64,000 nucleotides of DNA from Pseudomonas shahriarae (lineage in GTDB: Bacteria; Pseudomonadota; Gammaproteobacteria; Pseudomonadales; Pseudomonadaceae): positions 5,807,001 to 5,871,000 of the forward strand of contig NZ_CP077085.1 of assembly GCF_014268455.2 (NCBI RefSeq). Direction: 5' to 3'. This document shows, piece after piece, positions 1 to 10,602 of the stretch (positions are counted from its first letter, which is position 1; each line of letters opens with the position of its first letter). Position numbers and translations under genes: made by a program. Under the pieces are notes generated by a model, which saw only the letters and a program-made list of their open reading frames with translations, did no database searches and was not told the origin of the DNA.

Positions 1-1466
<1,466 letters not shown>

Positions 1467-1546
1467 GCCCGGCCCGCTACATTCATCGGTACCGGCAGAA
1501 ATCATCCTGCCCACCTGACAACGATCTTGTTTATTTTGGAGTTCTT

Positions 1547-1942
1547 ATGAAGTTTCTTGCACCGCTTGCCCTGTTGACCGTCACCAGTTTTCTGACCACT
1601 CCCTTGCTGGCTGCCGAGACAGCCCCGCAACTGACCGGTTGCGCTGCCAAGCGCCAGGCCATCAGCCTGCAGATCGAACAAGCCAAGGCCCATGGCAACA
1701 GTGAGCAACAAGCCGGTCTGGAAAAAGCCTTGAGCGAAGTCACCGCCCACTGCACCGACGCCTCCCTGAAAAAGGAACGCGAGAACAAGGTGCTGGATGC
1801 CAAGCACGAAGTCAGCCGTCGTCAGGCTGACCTCGACAAGGCCATGAAAAAAGGCGACTCCGAGAAGATCAACAAGCGTAAGGACAAGCTCGCCGAGTCG
1901 CGCAAAGAGCTACAGCAAGCCCTCGACGACCTGGACAAGTAA
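1547..1942 (+). CDS. DUF1090 family periplasmic protein (YqjC-like)
   Basis: A 131-residue protein with a Sec signal peptide (hydrophobic core about residues 5-20, cleavage near A-A-E at 22-24). The mature part is charged, helical and coiled-coil-like, rich in Lys, Glu and Ala, with two cysteines in G-C-A-A-K and H-C-T-D near residues 32 and 67. This layout matches the DUF1090 family, of which E. coli YqjC is a member. Molecular function is unknown. The start has a good ribosome site (TTTGGAG) about 8 bases upstream. The gene stands alone, convergent with the cytochrome c gene at 1962. Confidence 0.85.
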   Translation: MKFLAPLALLTVTSFLTTPLLAAETAPQLTGCAAKRQAISLQIEQAKAHGNSEQQAGLEKALSEVTAHCTDASLKKERENKVLDAKHEVSRRQADLDKAMKKGDSEKINKRKDKLAESRKELQQALDDLDK

Positions 1943-1961
1943 GACGCATCCGACCGATGCC

Positions 1962-2411
1962 TCAATGGTCGCGAAACTGCTTATGACAGGCGCTGCACGC
2001 ATCTTCGACTTTCTGCACGGCCGGCTTCAGGTCACTGGCTTTGTACGGCTGCACCTGGCTGGCGATCACCAACTCACCGGTGGCCGCCTCAAGGTTGCGC
2101 GCCAGTTCCTGGAACTGGGCCTGTTTCTGCCATACATCGTCCTTGGCACTGGTGTGATCTTCTTCGCGCACCGTTGGAAAGTGCTTCCACGGCTCATGGG
2201 ACAGGGTGTCGAGCTTGACCGCACCCTCGGCAAATTTCGCCCCGTCGAACGGAATACGGCCGCGCAGCATCCCGCCCAGGTCTTCGCCGGTCTTGAGCAT
2301 CTGCTTGAAGATGGCCTTGCGCTGGCCCAATGGCGAGTTCGGATCCACGCCGCCGCAGGCGGTCAGCGTCAAAGCGGCCAGCAATACAACAGTCAGTTTT
2401 TTAAAAGTCAT
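1962..2411 (-). CDS. Cytochrome c' (class II) family lipoprotein
   Basis: A 149-residue exported protein. The N-terminus carries a lipobox L-T-A-C with the acylated cysteine at residue 19, so the protein is probably membrane-anchored on the periplasmic side. A single haem-attachment motif C-S-A-C-H lies at the very C-terminus (residues 139-143) after a helical segment, the arrangement of class II cytochromes c (cytochrome c' fold). It would bind one c-type haem and act in electron transfer or gas/redox sensing; the partner is not known. It is divergent from mltA, with 127 bases between the two starts. Confidence 0.8.
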   Translation of the reverse strand: MTFKKLTVVLLAALTLTACGGVDPNSPLGQRKAIFKQMLKTGEDLGGMLRGRIPFDGAKFAEGAVKLDTLSHEPWKHFPTVREEDHTSAKDDVWQKQAQFQELARNLEAATGELVIASQVQPYKASDLKPAVQKVEDACSACHKQFRDH

Positions 2412-2538
2412 GGTGGCTCAGGGTCACGGGAAACGGCGGCCAGTATCCCCGCCCCGCCCGGAAAGACCAATAGCCCTATTAATAATATGGACGCTTGTGC
2501 CGTAATCGGTACCGGCTACCGCCTTGGGAATTACTTGC

Positions 2539-3720
2539 ATGAATAACCTGTTGAACCCCTGGAGCCGCCGACTGGCATGGGCTCTGCCGATGATCGCGCT
2601 GCTCGCCGGATGCGACGGCGGCAACGCCCCGACCCCCAAGCCCGAGCCGGAAAAACCCCACGCCGTGGCGACCTATGTCAGCGCCACCTGGGAAGCCCTG
2701 CCGGAAGTTTCGGACGCTGACCTGCAAGCCGGCTTCGAATCCTGGCGCAGTGCCTGCCAACGCCTGAAGAACGATCCGGTGTGGGGCACCACCTGCGCTG
2801 CCGCGGCCAATGTGCCGGGCAATGCCGGTGATATCCGGGGTTTCCTCAAGCAACAGCTGGAGGTGTATGGCTTGCGCTCGGCAGACAACACGCCCAATGG
2901 CCTGATCACCGGCTACTACGAACCGGTCTACCCCGGCAGCCTTACCGAAACCAAGACCGCCCATGTTCCTGTGTACGGGGTGCCAGACGACCTGATCATC
3001 GTCAACCTGGAAAGCATCTACCCGGAGCTCAAGGGCAAACGCCTGCGTGGGCGCCTGGAAGGGCGGGTACTCAAGCCCTATGACGATGCCGGCACCCTCA
3101 ACCAGCAAGGCTCCAGCGCCAAGCCCATCGCCTGGCTGACCCACCCGATGGACCTGCAATTCCTGCAAATCCAGGGTTCGGGCCGCATCCAGTTGGCGAA
3201 CGGTCGTCAACTGCGCGTGGGCTATGCCGACCAGAACGGTTTCCCCTACCGCCCTATCGGCCGCTGGCTGGTGGAGCAAGGCGAGTTGAAGAAAGAAGAA
3301 GTGAGCATGGGCGCCATCAGTGCCTGGGCCAAGGCCCATCCCGAGCGGATCCCGGAGTTACTGGCGAGCAACCCCAGCTACGTGTTCTTCAGCACCCGGC
3401 CCGACAGCAATGAAGGCCCGCGCGGCTCGCTGAACGTACCACTGACCGCAGGCTACAGCGTGGCCGTGGACCGCAAGGTGATCCCACTGGGCAGCCTGCT
3501 GTGGTTGTCCACCACCCGCCCCGATGGCGCACCGATCGTACGGCCGGTAGCGGCCCAGGATACGGGGGGCGCGATTGTCGGTGAGGTGCGTGCCGACCTG
3601 TTCTGGGGCACGGGTGATGCAGCGGGCGAGCTGGCCGGGAACATGAAGCAGCAAGGCCAGATCTGGATGCTGTGGCCCAAGGGTGCGGCGCTGCCTCAAG
3701 TGCCGGACGCGCCTTTGTAG
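2539..3720 (+). CDS. mltA: Membrane-bound lytic murein transglycosylase A
   Basis: Outer-membrane lipoprotein (393 aa) that cleaves peptidoglycan between MurNAc and GlcNAc, forming 1,6-anhydro-muropeptides during wall turnover. The lipobox L-L-A-G-C places the acylated cysteine at residue 25. The MltA domain shows the G-Y-Y-E-P-V-Y segment, and the C-terminal 3D (double-psi barrel) domain has A-Q-D-T-G-G-A-I followed by D-L-F-W-G-T-G, containing the catalytic aspartate. I chose the ATG at 2539 because it gives a normal lipoprotein signal; an in-frame TTG at 2524 would add five residues of no obvious use. A REP-like hairpin follows the stop. Confidence 0.95.
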   Translation: MNNLLNPWSRRLAWALPMIALLAGCDGGNAPTPKPEPEKPHAVATYVSATWEALPEVSDADLQAGFESWRSACQRLKNDPVWGTTCAAAANVPGNAGDIRGFLKQQLEVYGLRSADNTPNGLITGYYEPVYPGSLTETKTAHVPVYGVPDDLIIVNLESIYPELKGKRLRGRLEGRVLKPYDDAGTLNQQGSSAKPIAWLTHPMDLQFLQIQGSGRIQLANGRQLRVGYADQNGFPYRPIGRWLVEQGELKKEEVSMGAISAWAKAHPERIPELLASNPSYVFFSTRPDSNEGPRGSLNVPLTAGYSVAVDRKVIPLGSLLWLSTTRPDGAPIVRPVAAQDTGGAIVGEVRADLFWGTGDAAGELAGNMKQQGQIWMLWPKGAALPQVPDAPL

Positions 3721-3781
3721 GAACCGGTTTACCGGCGATGGCGGTTTCAAATCCGCCATCGCTGGCATGCCAGCTCCCACA
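3719..3781. repeat. Degenerate REPIN between mltA and MAPEG gene
   Basis: Imperfect inverted repeat whose centre pairs gatggcgg with ccgccatc, and whose right arm ends in the REP signature gccagctcccac. It lies between two convergent genes and may serve as their shared terminator. Confidence 0.6.
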
Positions 3782-3798
3782 AGGGTTGGCTGCGTGCC

Positions 3799-4185
3799 TT
3801 AGATCGAAACGAAGAAGAAGCTCGCAATCAACGCCATGCCCACAAACCACACCAGCGAACGCAAGATCGCCCAGTCCGCCAGGTAGCAGATGATGTACAG
3901 CAGGCGGCTGGTGATAAACAGCACCGCCAGTACGTTGATGGTCACCAGTTCCGCGTTGCCCGCAAGGTGGGCAATGATCACCGCTGCGGCAAACGCCGGG
4001 GTCACTTCAAAGCTGTTGAGCTGTGCGCTATGGGCGCGTTTGGCAAAGCCTTCGAGGGTTTCCAGGAAGGCCCGGGGGTCATGGTTCTGCCGGGGCCCGA
4101 ATTTGCCACCACTGAACTTGGCCACGCCAGTACACAGGTAAGGCAGAAAAATTGCGATCAACACACACCAGAAAGCAACAGTCAT
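3799..4185 (-). CDS. MAPEG family membrane protein
   Basis: A 128-residue protein with four hydrophobic segments (about residues 1-20, 58-77, 81-98 and 105-125). The pattern F-x-x-F-P-like middle (E-G-F-A-K-R-A-H-x-A-Q-L-N-S-F-E) and the following A-A-V-I-I-A-H segment match the MAPEG superfamily (membrane-associated proteins in eicosanoid and glutathione metabolism). Bacterial members have uncertain substrates; a glutathione-dependent role is inference. The ATG at 4185 has GGA eight bases upstream; the GTG just before it is less well placed. It lies downstream of the transporter gene at 4217 on the same strand with a 31-base gap, so the two may be cotranscribed. Confidence 0.8.
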   Translation of the reverse strand: MTVAFWCVLIAIFLPYLCTGVAKFSGGKFGPRQNHDPRAFLETLEGFAKRAHSAQLNSFEVTPAFAAAVIIAHLAGNAELVTINVLAVLFITSRLLYIICYLADWAILRSLVWFVGMALIASFFFVSI

Positions 4186-4216
4186 CACTCATTCCTTTTT
4201 TAGTTTTATCCGCTGG

Positions 4217-5050
4217 TTAGAGTTTCATCACGAGCATGCCGATCAGTACCAACCCACAGGCTAAGAGCCGGGAGCGGCCGAAAGGTTCTTTCAGGTAACG
4301 CATACCGAACAACACCACCAGGATCACGCTGACTTCTCGCAGCGCGGCGGCCTCGGCAATCGAGCCCAACTGCATGGCCCAAAGCACCAGAGCGTAGCTC
4401 AACAACACGCACAACCCCACGCTCAGCCCCAACCGCCATTGCGTGCGCCAAAACAGGCTGAACGCCGCGCGCTTGCGCACCATGGCCAGCAGGGGAAAGG
4501 GCCAGGCACTGAGCAGGGTCAGCCATACCAGGTAGTCCAACGGGTGCGACCAGCGCCGCAGCGCCTGGCCATCAAGGAAGGTGTAGCAGCCGATGCACAG
4601 GCCGATCAGCGCCACCACCGGCAACATCGACCAGGGCAGCCGCTCCCCGCCACCGCCCTGCCACAGCAGGCACAGCATGCCGAACGGGATCAGCAGGATG
4701 CCGACAATCTGCTGGGTACTGAGCACTTCCCCGGCAAACACCAGGGTCAACGCCAGCACCACCAGCGGTGATAAGCCGCGCATCAGCGGATACACCAGCC
4801 CCAGGTCGCCAACGCGGTAGGCCTGGATCAGCAGGTAGCGATAGAGCAACTCGAACAAGGCCGATGCGATGATCCACGGCCAGATTTCCAGGGGCGGCAA
4901 CGACACAAATCCGACTGCCAGTAGAACAAACAACAGGGCCACGCTGTCCATGCAGGCGATCACCAACAGGCGCTCGCCGCTGAACTTGATCAAGGTGTTC
5001 CACGTCGCATGCAACAGCGCCGCTACCAGCACCAAGGCTGTCGCAACCAC
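4217..5050 (-). CDS. DMT superfamily (EamA) transporter
   Basis: A 277-residue inner-membrane protein with about ten hydrophobic helices in two similar halves, the EamA/drug-metabolite transporter fold. The N-terminus has L-L-H-A-T-W-N, and the first half contains the usual E-L-L-Y-R-Y and P-L-M-R-G-L-S-P segments. The second half ends in A-A-L-R-E-V-S and Y-L-K-E-P-F. Substrate cannot be read from the sequence. Translation starts at a GTG with AAGGGG about eight bases upstream. Confidence 0.85.
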   Translation of the reverse strand: MVATALVLVAALLHATWNTLIKFSGERLLVIACMDSVALLFVLLAVGFVSLPPLEIWPWIIASALFELLYRYLLIQAYRVGDLGLVYPLMRGLSPLVVLALTLVFAGEVLSTQQIVGILLIPFGMLCLLWQGGGGERLPWSMLPVVALIGLCIGCYTFLDGQALRRWSHPLDYLVWLTLLSAWPFPLLAMVRKRAAFSLFWRTQWRLGLSVGLCVLLSYALVLWAMQLGSIAEAAALREVSVILVVLFGMRYLKEPFGRSRLLACGLVLIGMLVMKL

Positions 5051-5157
5051 AGGGAGCCCCTTGTCAGAATGGTCAGAGTTGATTCTTCATGTTTCAGCAC
5101 CTGTTTATACTAAAAACCACCCCGCTGCACCCCGCCCTCTATCCCATGGCCCCCCGG

Positions 5158-5297
5158 ATGCTTGAACTTGTTGCAGCCTTCATTTGCCTCACCACCCTGC
5201 TCACCTATGTGAATTTCCGCTTTATCGGCCTGCCACCCACCATCGGTGTAATGGTAACGGCGCTGCCGTTTTCCCTGTTATTCCAAGGCCTGAACAT
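5158..5297 (+). pseudogene. 5' remnant of a CPA1-type Na+/H+ antiporter gene
   Basis: From the ATG at 5158 the frame encodes about 45 residues matching the N-terminus of the Pseudomonas cation:proton antiporters that begin MLELVAAFICLTTLL, including the R-F-I-G-L-P-P-T-I-G-V element and first membrane helix. Homology then stops abruptly near 5297. The frame runs on only into antisense of the 3' end of the neighbouring formate/nitrite transporter gene. The other ~500 codons of a normal antiporter are absent. I read this as a deletion or replacement junction. The exact breakpoint needs alignment to an intact copy. Confidence 0.75.
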
Positions 5298-6184
5298 CAC
5301 TGATCCTTGTCAATCGACTGCGGATGCCTCGGGTCCGCAGCCTGCTTGCCCGGCAGGCTGCCTTCGCTGCGAATCTGCGCATGGCTGATCAGCGCGAAGA
5401 TAAAACTGCCGCCGATGATATTGCCCGCCAGGGTCGGCCCGGCAAATACCAGCCAGAAGTCCTTCCACGGTAGCTCGCCGGCAAATACCAGATAGGACAC
5501 CTCCGCCGAACCGACGACAATGTGGGTGAAATCACCCAGGGCCATCAGGTAGGTGATCAGGATAATGATCCACATCTTGGCGCTTTCCATGGACGGAATC
5601 ATCCACACCATGGTGGCGATCATCCAGCCGGAGACGATGCCTTTGGCAAACATCTGGCCCGTGTCGTTCTCCATGACCTTGCGCCCGATGTCGAGGAAGG
5701 CCAGGTCGGTCTTGGTGTCGAAAATCGGCAGGTGCAGCATCACGTAGGCCACCAGCAAGGTGCCGCAAAGGTTGCCCACCAGTACCACCGTCCACAACCG
5801 CAGCAGGCGCCCGGCATTGCCCAGGGTCGGCTTGCTCATCACCGGGAGCACGGCGGTCAGGGTGTTTTCGGTGAACAGTTGCTGGCGCGCAAGGATCACC
5901 GCGAGAAAACCTGCGCAGTAGCCAAAGCTGGCAATCACCTTGAAGCCTTCACCGCCTGGCAGGCGTGAGTTGAGCAGCCCCATGGCCATTAATGACAGGC
6001 CCATGGTCAGGCCGGCGGCCAGCGCCGACCACCACAGCGCCGCGACGCTGCGCTCCAGTTCCTGGTCGCCCTGGGTGCGAATGATTTCATGCAGCACCGC
6101 TGCCCTGGGCGGTTGGTTCTTGTCCACATCCTGCTGCTCTTCCTGCGACAGGTTGGGAGTTTTGCCGTCTTTTTGGGTGGCCAT
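5297..6184 (-). CDS. Formate/nitrite transporter (FNT) family protein
   Basis: A 295-residue membrane protein with a hydrophilic N-terminal ~40 residues and six membrane helices between about residues 48 and 270. The central V-L-V-G-N-L-C-G-T-L segment and the W-M-I-A-T-M-V-W segment, followed by F-T-H-I-V-V-G-S near residue 220, are FNT-family features; the extended N- and C-termini resemble the YfdC branch. FNT proteins are pentameric channels for formate, nitrite or related small anions; this branch has no settled substrate. It lies 71 bases downstream of the exoU homologue on the same strand. Its 3' end overlaps the broken antiporter remnant. Confidence 0.88.
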   Translation of the reverse strand: MATQKDGKTPNLSQEEQQDVDKNQPPRAAVLHEIIRTQGDQELERSVAALWWSALAAGLTMGLSLMAMGLLNSRLPGGEGFKVIASFGYCAGFLAVILARQQLFTENTLTAVLPVMSKPTLGNAGRLLRLWTVVLVGNLCGTLLVAYVMLHLPIFDTKTDLAFLDIGRKVMENDTGQMFAKGIVSGWMIATMVWMIPSMESAKMWIIILITYLMALGDFTHIVVGSAEVSYLVFAGELPWKDFWLVFAGPTLAGNIIGGSFIFALISHAQIRSEGSLPGKQAADPRHPQSIDKDQ

Positions 6185-6255
6185 GATGTTCCAGTGTCCA
6201 AGGGGTGCCTGTAGCTACGACACGCTGGCGCAGTGGCTGTTCAGTGGCCGGAGAA

Positions 6256-8187
6256 CTAAAGCGGGATGCGCCAGGCCTTGGCCATTTCCACGGTGGTCGA
6301 GCTCAGTGGCTTGGACCAGGGTTTATTACGCGCACCATAGTGTTCAATGATGTCGTCGAGCACCCGATTGAACTCGGCCGGCGTCGTGGCCGTGGCCAGG
6401 TCGCGCGCGGCCCGCTGCAGAAGCTCGACGTTGGCGGCCGTCTGGCCTGCACGGTAGAGGGAGGGGTAGATGACTTCGCGGGTGAAGTTGTCGGCTTTTA
6501 CGGCAATATCCCGTCGCTGCATTTGAGCCACGGCACTGGTCATGACCTTGGAGGTTGGCGTGGAAGCCCCCTGATTGTGCTTGGCAACCACCTGCAACAG
6601 TTGCTGGAAGTTATGCTGCCCAGGGGCGTTAAGCCGCCGCCCCAACCACTCGATATGCTGGGGCCGGGTAACCAGTGCATCCAGGTTACGCAGCGCAGAG
6701 AGCAACCCAGGCGTGAAGACCAAAGTATTGCCTGCCTTGTTGGCCTCGGTAATCGCTGCGTCCAGGGCTTGCAATGCCTGCTGTGCCTGCTTGCGAAAAC
6801 GCAGCACATTCGCCGCGGCGGGATCCTTCTGGAGTGCCACTTGCACGCTGGCAAGCATTGCATCGTCCATCGCCAGCACCGCGTCGTCCAATGACTCGAA
6901 CAAGTGCCGCTCACGCACCTTGCTGCGCTGCTCCTGGTGCTGCGTCACCGCTTGCCGGGCCTGGGCCTGCAAATGCTTTTTCTGCTCGGCGGTCATGGTG
7001 AAATTGACCGTGCCACTGAGCAGGCCACTAAAGTCACCTTTGGCGGATTTGAGCGGCAGCACCACGGTTTGCTCGTTAAATTCCTTGAGGCGTTGCTGTT
7101 GATAGGCGCCTGCAGCCGTATGGGCAGTGCCTGTCAGTTTGTCCGCAACAGCGCTTATGACGCTGCCGCTCTTTTTCTGCGATGCAGGAGCCTGGGACTC
7201 GAATTTGACGATCAACGACTCCGGCTGGCTCAGCGGGCTCTCGGGAAACGAGCGCTCGATCACCCCGGGTGCCGGGGTGTTGAGCACCAAGCCACCGTCC
7301 TGGAAAAAAGTGGTTTCACCCACCGCCTGAAACCCATGGCCTTGCTCGGCAGGGCTTTTGAACAGTCCCGGTAGGGAGCCCGAGATATGCGCGGCGCGGG
7401 CAATGTCCATATCCGGGGTCAGGCTGGCGTTGAACACCACCAACTGCGGGCGACCATCGAACATGCCGGTCCCCGTGATGTTCAGTAGTTTGATCGCCGG
7501 GATATGCCTGCTCAGCACGTCAAGATCAGCAAAGGTCGGTGCCCCTCCGGCGCTCAGCCTGTCGGCGATTTTCATCACTTCGTCGGGGCGGGCTGCCCTG
7601 GGCATGGCGGCAATATGGGCCAGGATCGACTTGCGTGACTCGTTACGGATCAGGTCTTCGAGCGAGTGCGCCTGGGTTTGCAGGCGCGGCATCATGGTCA
7701 GCAGCAATTGGGAAATGTTGCCCGCCGGGCCTGGCAGGCGCCCGGCAAGTTTGCCGAGGCTCGCCCCGGCATTTTGCAGCCAGGCCGTCACAGGGTTGGG
7801 GCTGTTGAGCAGGCTGGGCAGATCAATGCTGTTTGAGAGCGTGCCGAAGGCCTTGGCTCCCATGCCACTGGCCAGCAGCGCTGCAGAAATCGCACCGGCA
7901 GATGAACCAGAAATGGCAGAGATGCCTGGCAGTGTTCCGGTTTCTTCAAGGGCCTGGACCATCCCGGGGAAGGCGATGCCCTTGGCACCACCGCCGCTGA
8001 GTACCAGATGGCTGACCGCAGGGGGTGACAGCACCACCTCCACCTGCCCCTTACTGTCTCGAAACAGGCTCAGCTTTCGCGGGCCGACGCCCTCGACCAA
8101 GGGTGTCTTGGTGCCTTGGGCGGGGGGTGGCGGGGGTTGCCGCGATGACGGCTGAGTCTTGGCAGCCGGGTTGGCGGTCACTTTCAT
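6256..8187 (-). CDS. exoU: ExoU-family patatin-like phospholipase (type III effector homologue)
   Basis: A 643-residue protein matching P. aeruginosa ExoU along the catalytic core and C-terminus (recalled, not aligned). Patatin motifs are complete: glycine-rich oxyanion loop G-G-G-A-K-G at 65-70, nucleophile Ser96 in G-S-S-A-G, and the dyad aspartate Asp297 in Q-D-G-G. The Ser-Asp spacing of 201 is close to ExoU's 202 (Ser142, Asp344). The C-terminus, with P-L-S-S-T-T-V-E-M-A-K-A-W, corresponds to ExoU's membrane-localisation domain. ExoU is injected into eukaryotic cells, activated by ubiquitin and destroys membranes. The N-terminus is about 46 residues shorter than in ExoU, the region for secretion and SpcU binding. 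An in-frame TAG at 8200-8202 rules out an upstream start. No spcU-like gene is adjacent. Confidence 0.92.
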   Translation of the reverse strand: MKVTANPAAKTQPSSRQPPPPPAQGTKTPLVEGVGPRKLSLFRDSKGQVEVVLSPPAVSHLVLSGGGAKGIAFPGMVQALEETGTLPGISAISGSSAGAISAALLASGMGAKAFGTLSNSIDLPSLLNSPNPVTAWLQNAGASLGKLAGRLPGPAGNISQLLLTMMPRLQTQAHSLEDLIRNESRKSILAHIAAMPRAARPDEVMKIADRLSAGGAPTFADLDVLSRHIPAIKLLNITGTGMFDGRPQLVVFNASLTPDMDIARAAHISGSLPGLFKSPAEQGHGFQAVGETTFFQDGGLVLNTPAPGVIERSFPESPLSQPESLIVKFESQAPASQKKSGSVISAVADKLTGTAHTAAGAYQQQRLKEFNEQTVVLPLKSAKGDFSGLLSGTVNFTMTAEQKKHLQAQARQAVTQHQEQRSKVRERHLFESLDDAVLAMDDAMLASVQVALQKDPAAANVLRFRKQAQQALQALDAAITEANKAGNTLVFTPGLLSALRNLDALVTRPQHIEWLGRRLNAPGQHNFQQLLQVVAKHNQGASTPTSKVMTSAVAQMQRRDIAVKADNFTREVIYPSLYRAGQTAANVELLQRAARDLATATTPAEFNRVLDDIIEHYGARNKPWSKPLSSTTVEMAKAWRIPL

Positions 8188-8285
8188 TGCGGGCTCTCTC
8201 TACAGGATGTGGTCCTGAGTGCAGAGAAAGCCTGGAAGCGATCCACCCGGACAGATTTGGTAAATCAAATCAGGCCGGGCCGGGG

Positions 8286-8690
8286 TTACTCAGTGAGGTT
8301 GTCATCCTGGAACTGGTCTTTCACGTACTTGATCTCGGTACGCCCGTGGGGTGCCGGCAGACCGTCTTCGCCGAGGTTGACGAAGACCATTTTCTCCACG
8401 GTGAGGATGCTTTTGCGCGTGATCTTGTTGCGCACTTCACAGGTCAGGGTGATGGAGGTGCGGCCAAACTCGGTGGCGGTGATGCCCAGCTCGATGATGT
8501 CGCCCTGGCGCGAGGCGCTGACAAAATTGATCTCGGAGATGTACTTGGTCACCACGCGCTGGTTGCCCAGTTGAACGATGGCGTAGATCGCCGCTTCTTC
8601 GTCGATCCAGCGCAACAGGCTGCCACCGAACAGGGTGCCGTTGGGGTTGAGGTCTTCGGGTTTTACCCATTTGCGGGTGTGGAAGTTCAT
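8286..8690 (-). CDS. Acyl-CoA thioesterase (hotdog fold, YciA/BFIT type)
   Basis: A 134-residue single hotdog-domain protein that would hydrolyse acyl-CoA thioesters in the cytoplasm. Visible family features are N-P-N-G-T-L-F-G-G followed by the central helix with W-I-D-E-E-A-A (residues ~20-40), and the strand F-G-R-T-S-I-T-L-T-C. The start at 8690 gives the standard N-terminus M-N-F-H-T-R; the longer open frame upstream shows no homology. It lies back to back with ahcY, with 327 bases between the two starts. Confidence 0.85.
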   Translation of the reverse strand: MNFHTRKWVKPEDLNPNGTLFGGSLLRWIDEEAAIYAIVQLGNQRVVTKYISEINFVSASRQGDIIELGITATEFGRTSITLTCEVRNKITRKSILTVEKMVFVNLGEDGLPAPHGRTEIKYVKDQFQDDNLTE

Positions 8691-8809
8691 GTTCACTCCA
8701 AAGCGTCTTGCCGAATGATGGGCGACATCATGGCAGAGCGTCGGCCCAAGCTCTATGAGCCATTGCCTATCAGCACCATGAACGATCTTCATGCCCCCGA
8801 CAGAAAGGC

Positions 8810-8838
8810 TTGGGAAGTCAGGCGCAGGCAGCTATAAT
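8810..8838 (+). promoter_or_regulatory. Putative sigma-70 promoter of ahcY
   Basis: A -35 box TTGGGA (8810-8815) and a perfect -10 TATAAT (8833-8838) are separated by 17 bases. Transcription would start about 8845, placing the SAH riboswitch in the 5' leader. Confidence 0.7.
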
Positions 8839-8867
8839 CGCCACCGCTTCAAAACGGTCATCTGTGA

Positions 8868-10427
<1,560 letters not shown>

Positions 10428-10466
10428 TCGGCCTGTTGCCTGCTCTCCATGTGGAGGGCAGGCTTC

Positions 10467-10555
10467 TGTGGGAGCGGGCTTGCTCGCGAAAGCGATGTTT
10501 CAGTATCAGGTATGTTGACTGAAACTCCGCTTTCGCGAGCAAGCCCGCTCCCACA
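10467..10555. repeat. REPIN (gcgggcttgctcgcgaa family) between ahcY and metF
   Basis: Two inverted arms, each starting gtgggagcgggcttgctcgcg, flank a partly palindromic spacer (gtttcag...ctgaaac). The subfamily differs from the more common 'gagctggcttgcctgcgat' repeats elsewhere in the window. Confidence 0.88.
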
Positions 10556-10602
10556 TTGACGGTGTATGTCTTCCGGTTTTTTGAGTTTCCAAGGGTATGA
10601 CC

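Noticed and set aside
5089..5388. 99-codon frame as a real small gene
   Set aside because: Only the first ~45 codons after 5158 have homology (antiporter N-terminus); the rest is antisense of the FNT gene. Recorded as a pseudogene instead.
8188..8285. ExsA-type binding box upstream of exoU
   Set aside because: I looked for TnAAAAnA at the expected distance on the minus strand and found none; only a short AT-rich stretch (gatttgatttaccaaatc) is present, which is not enough.
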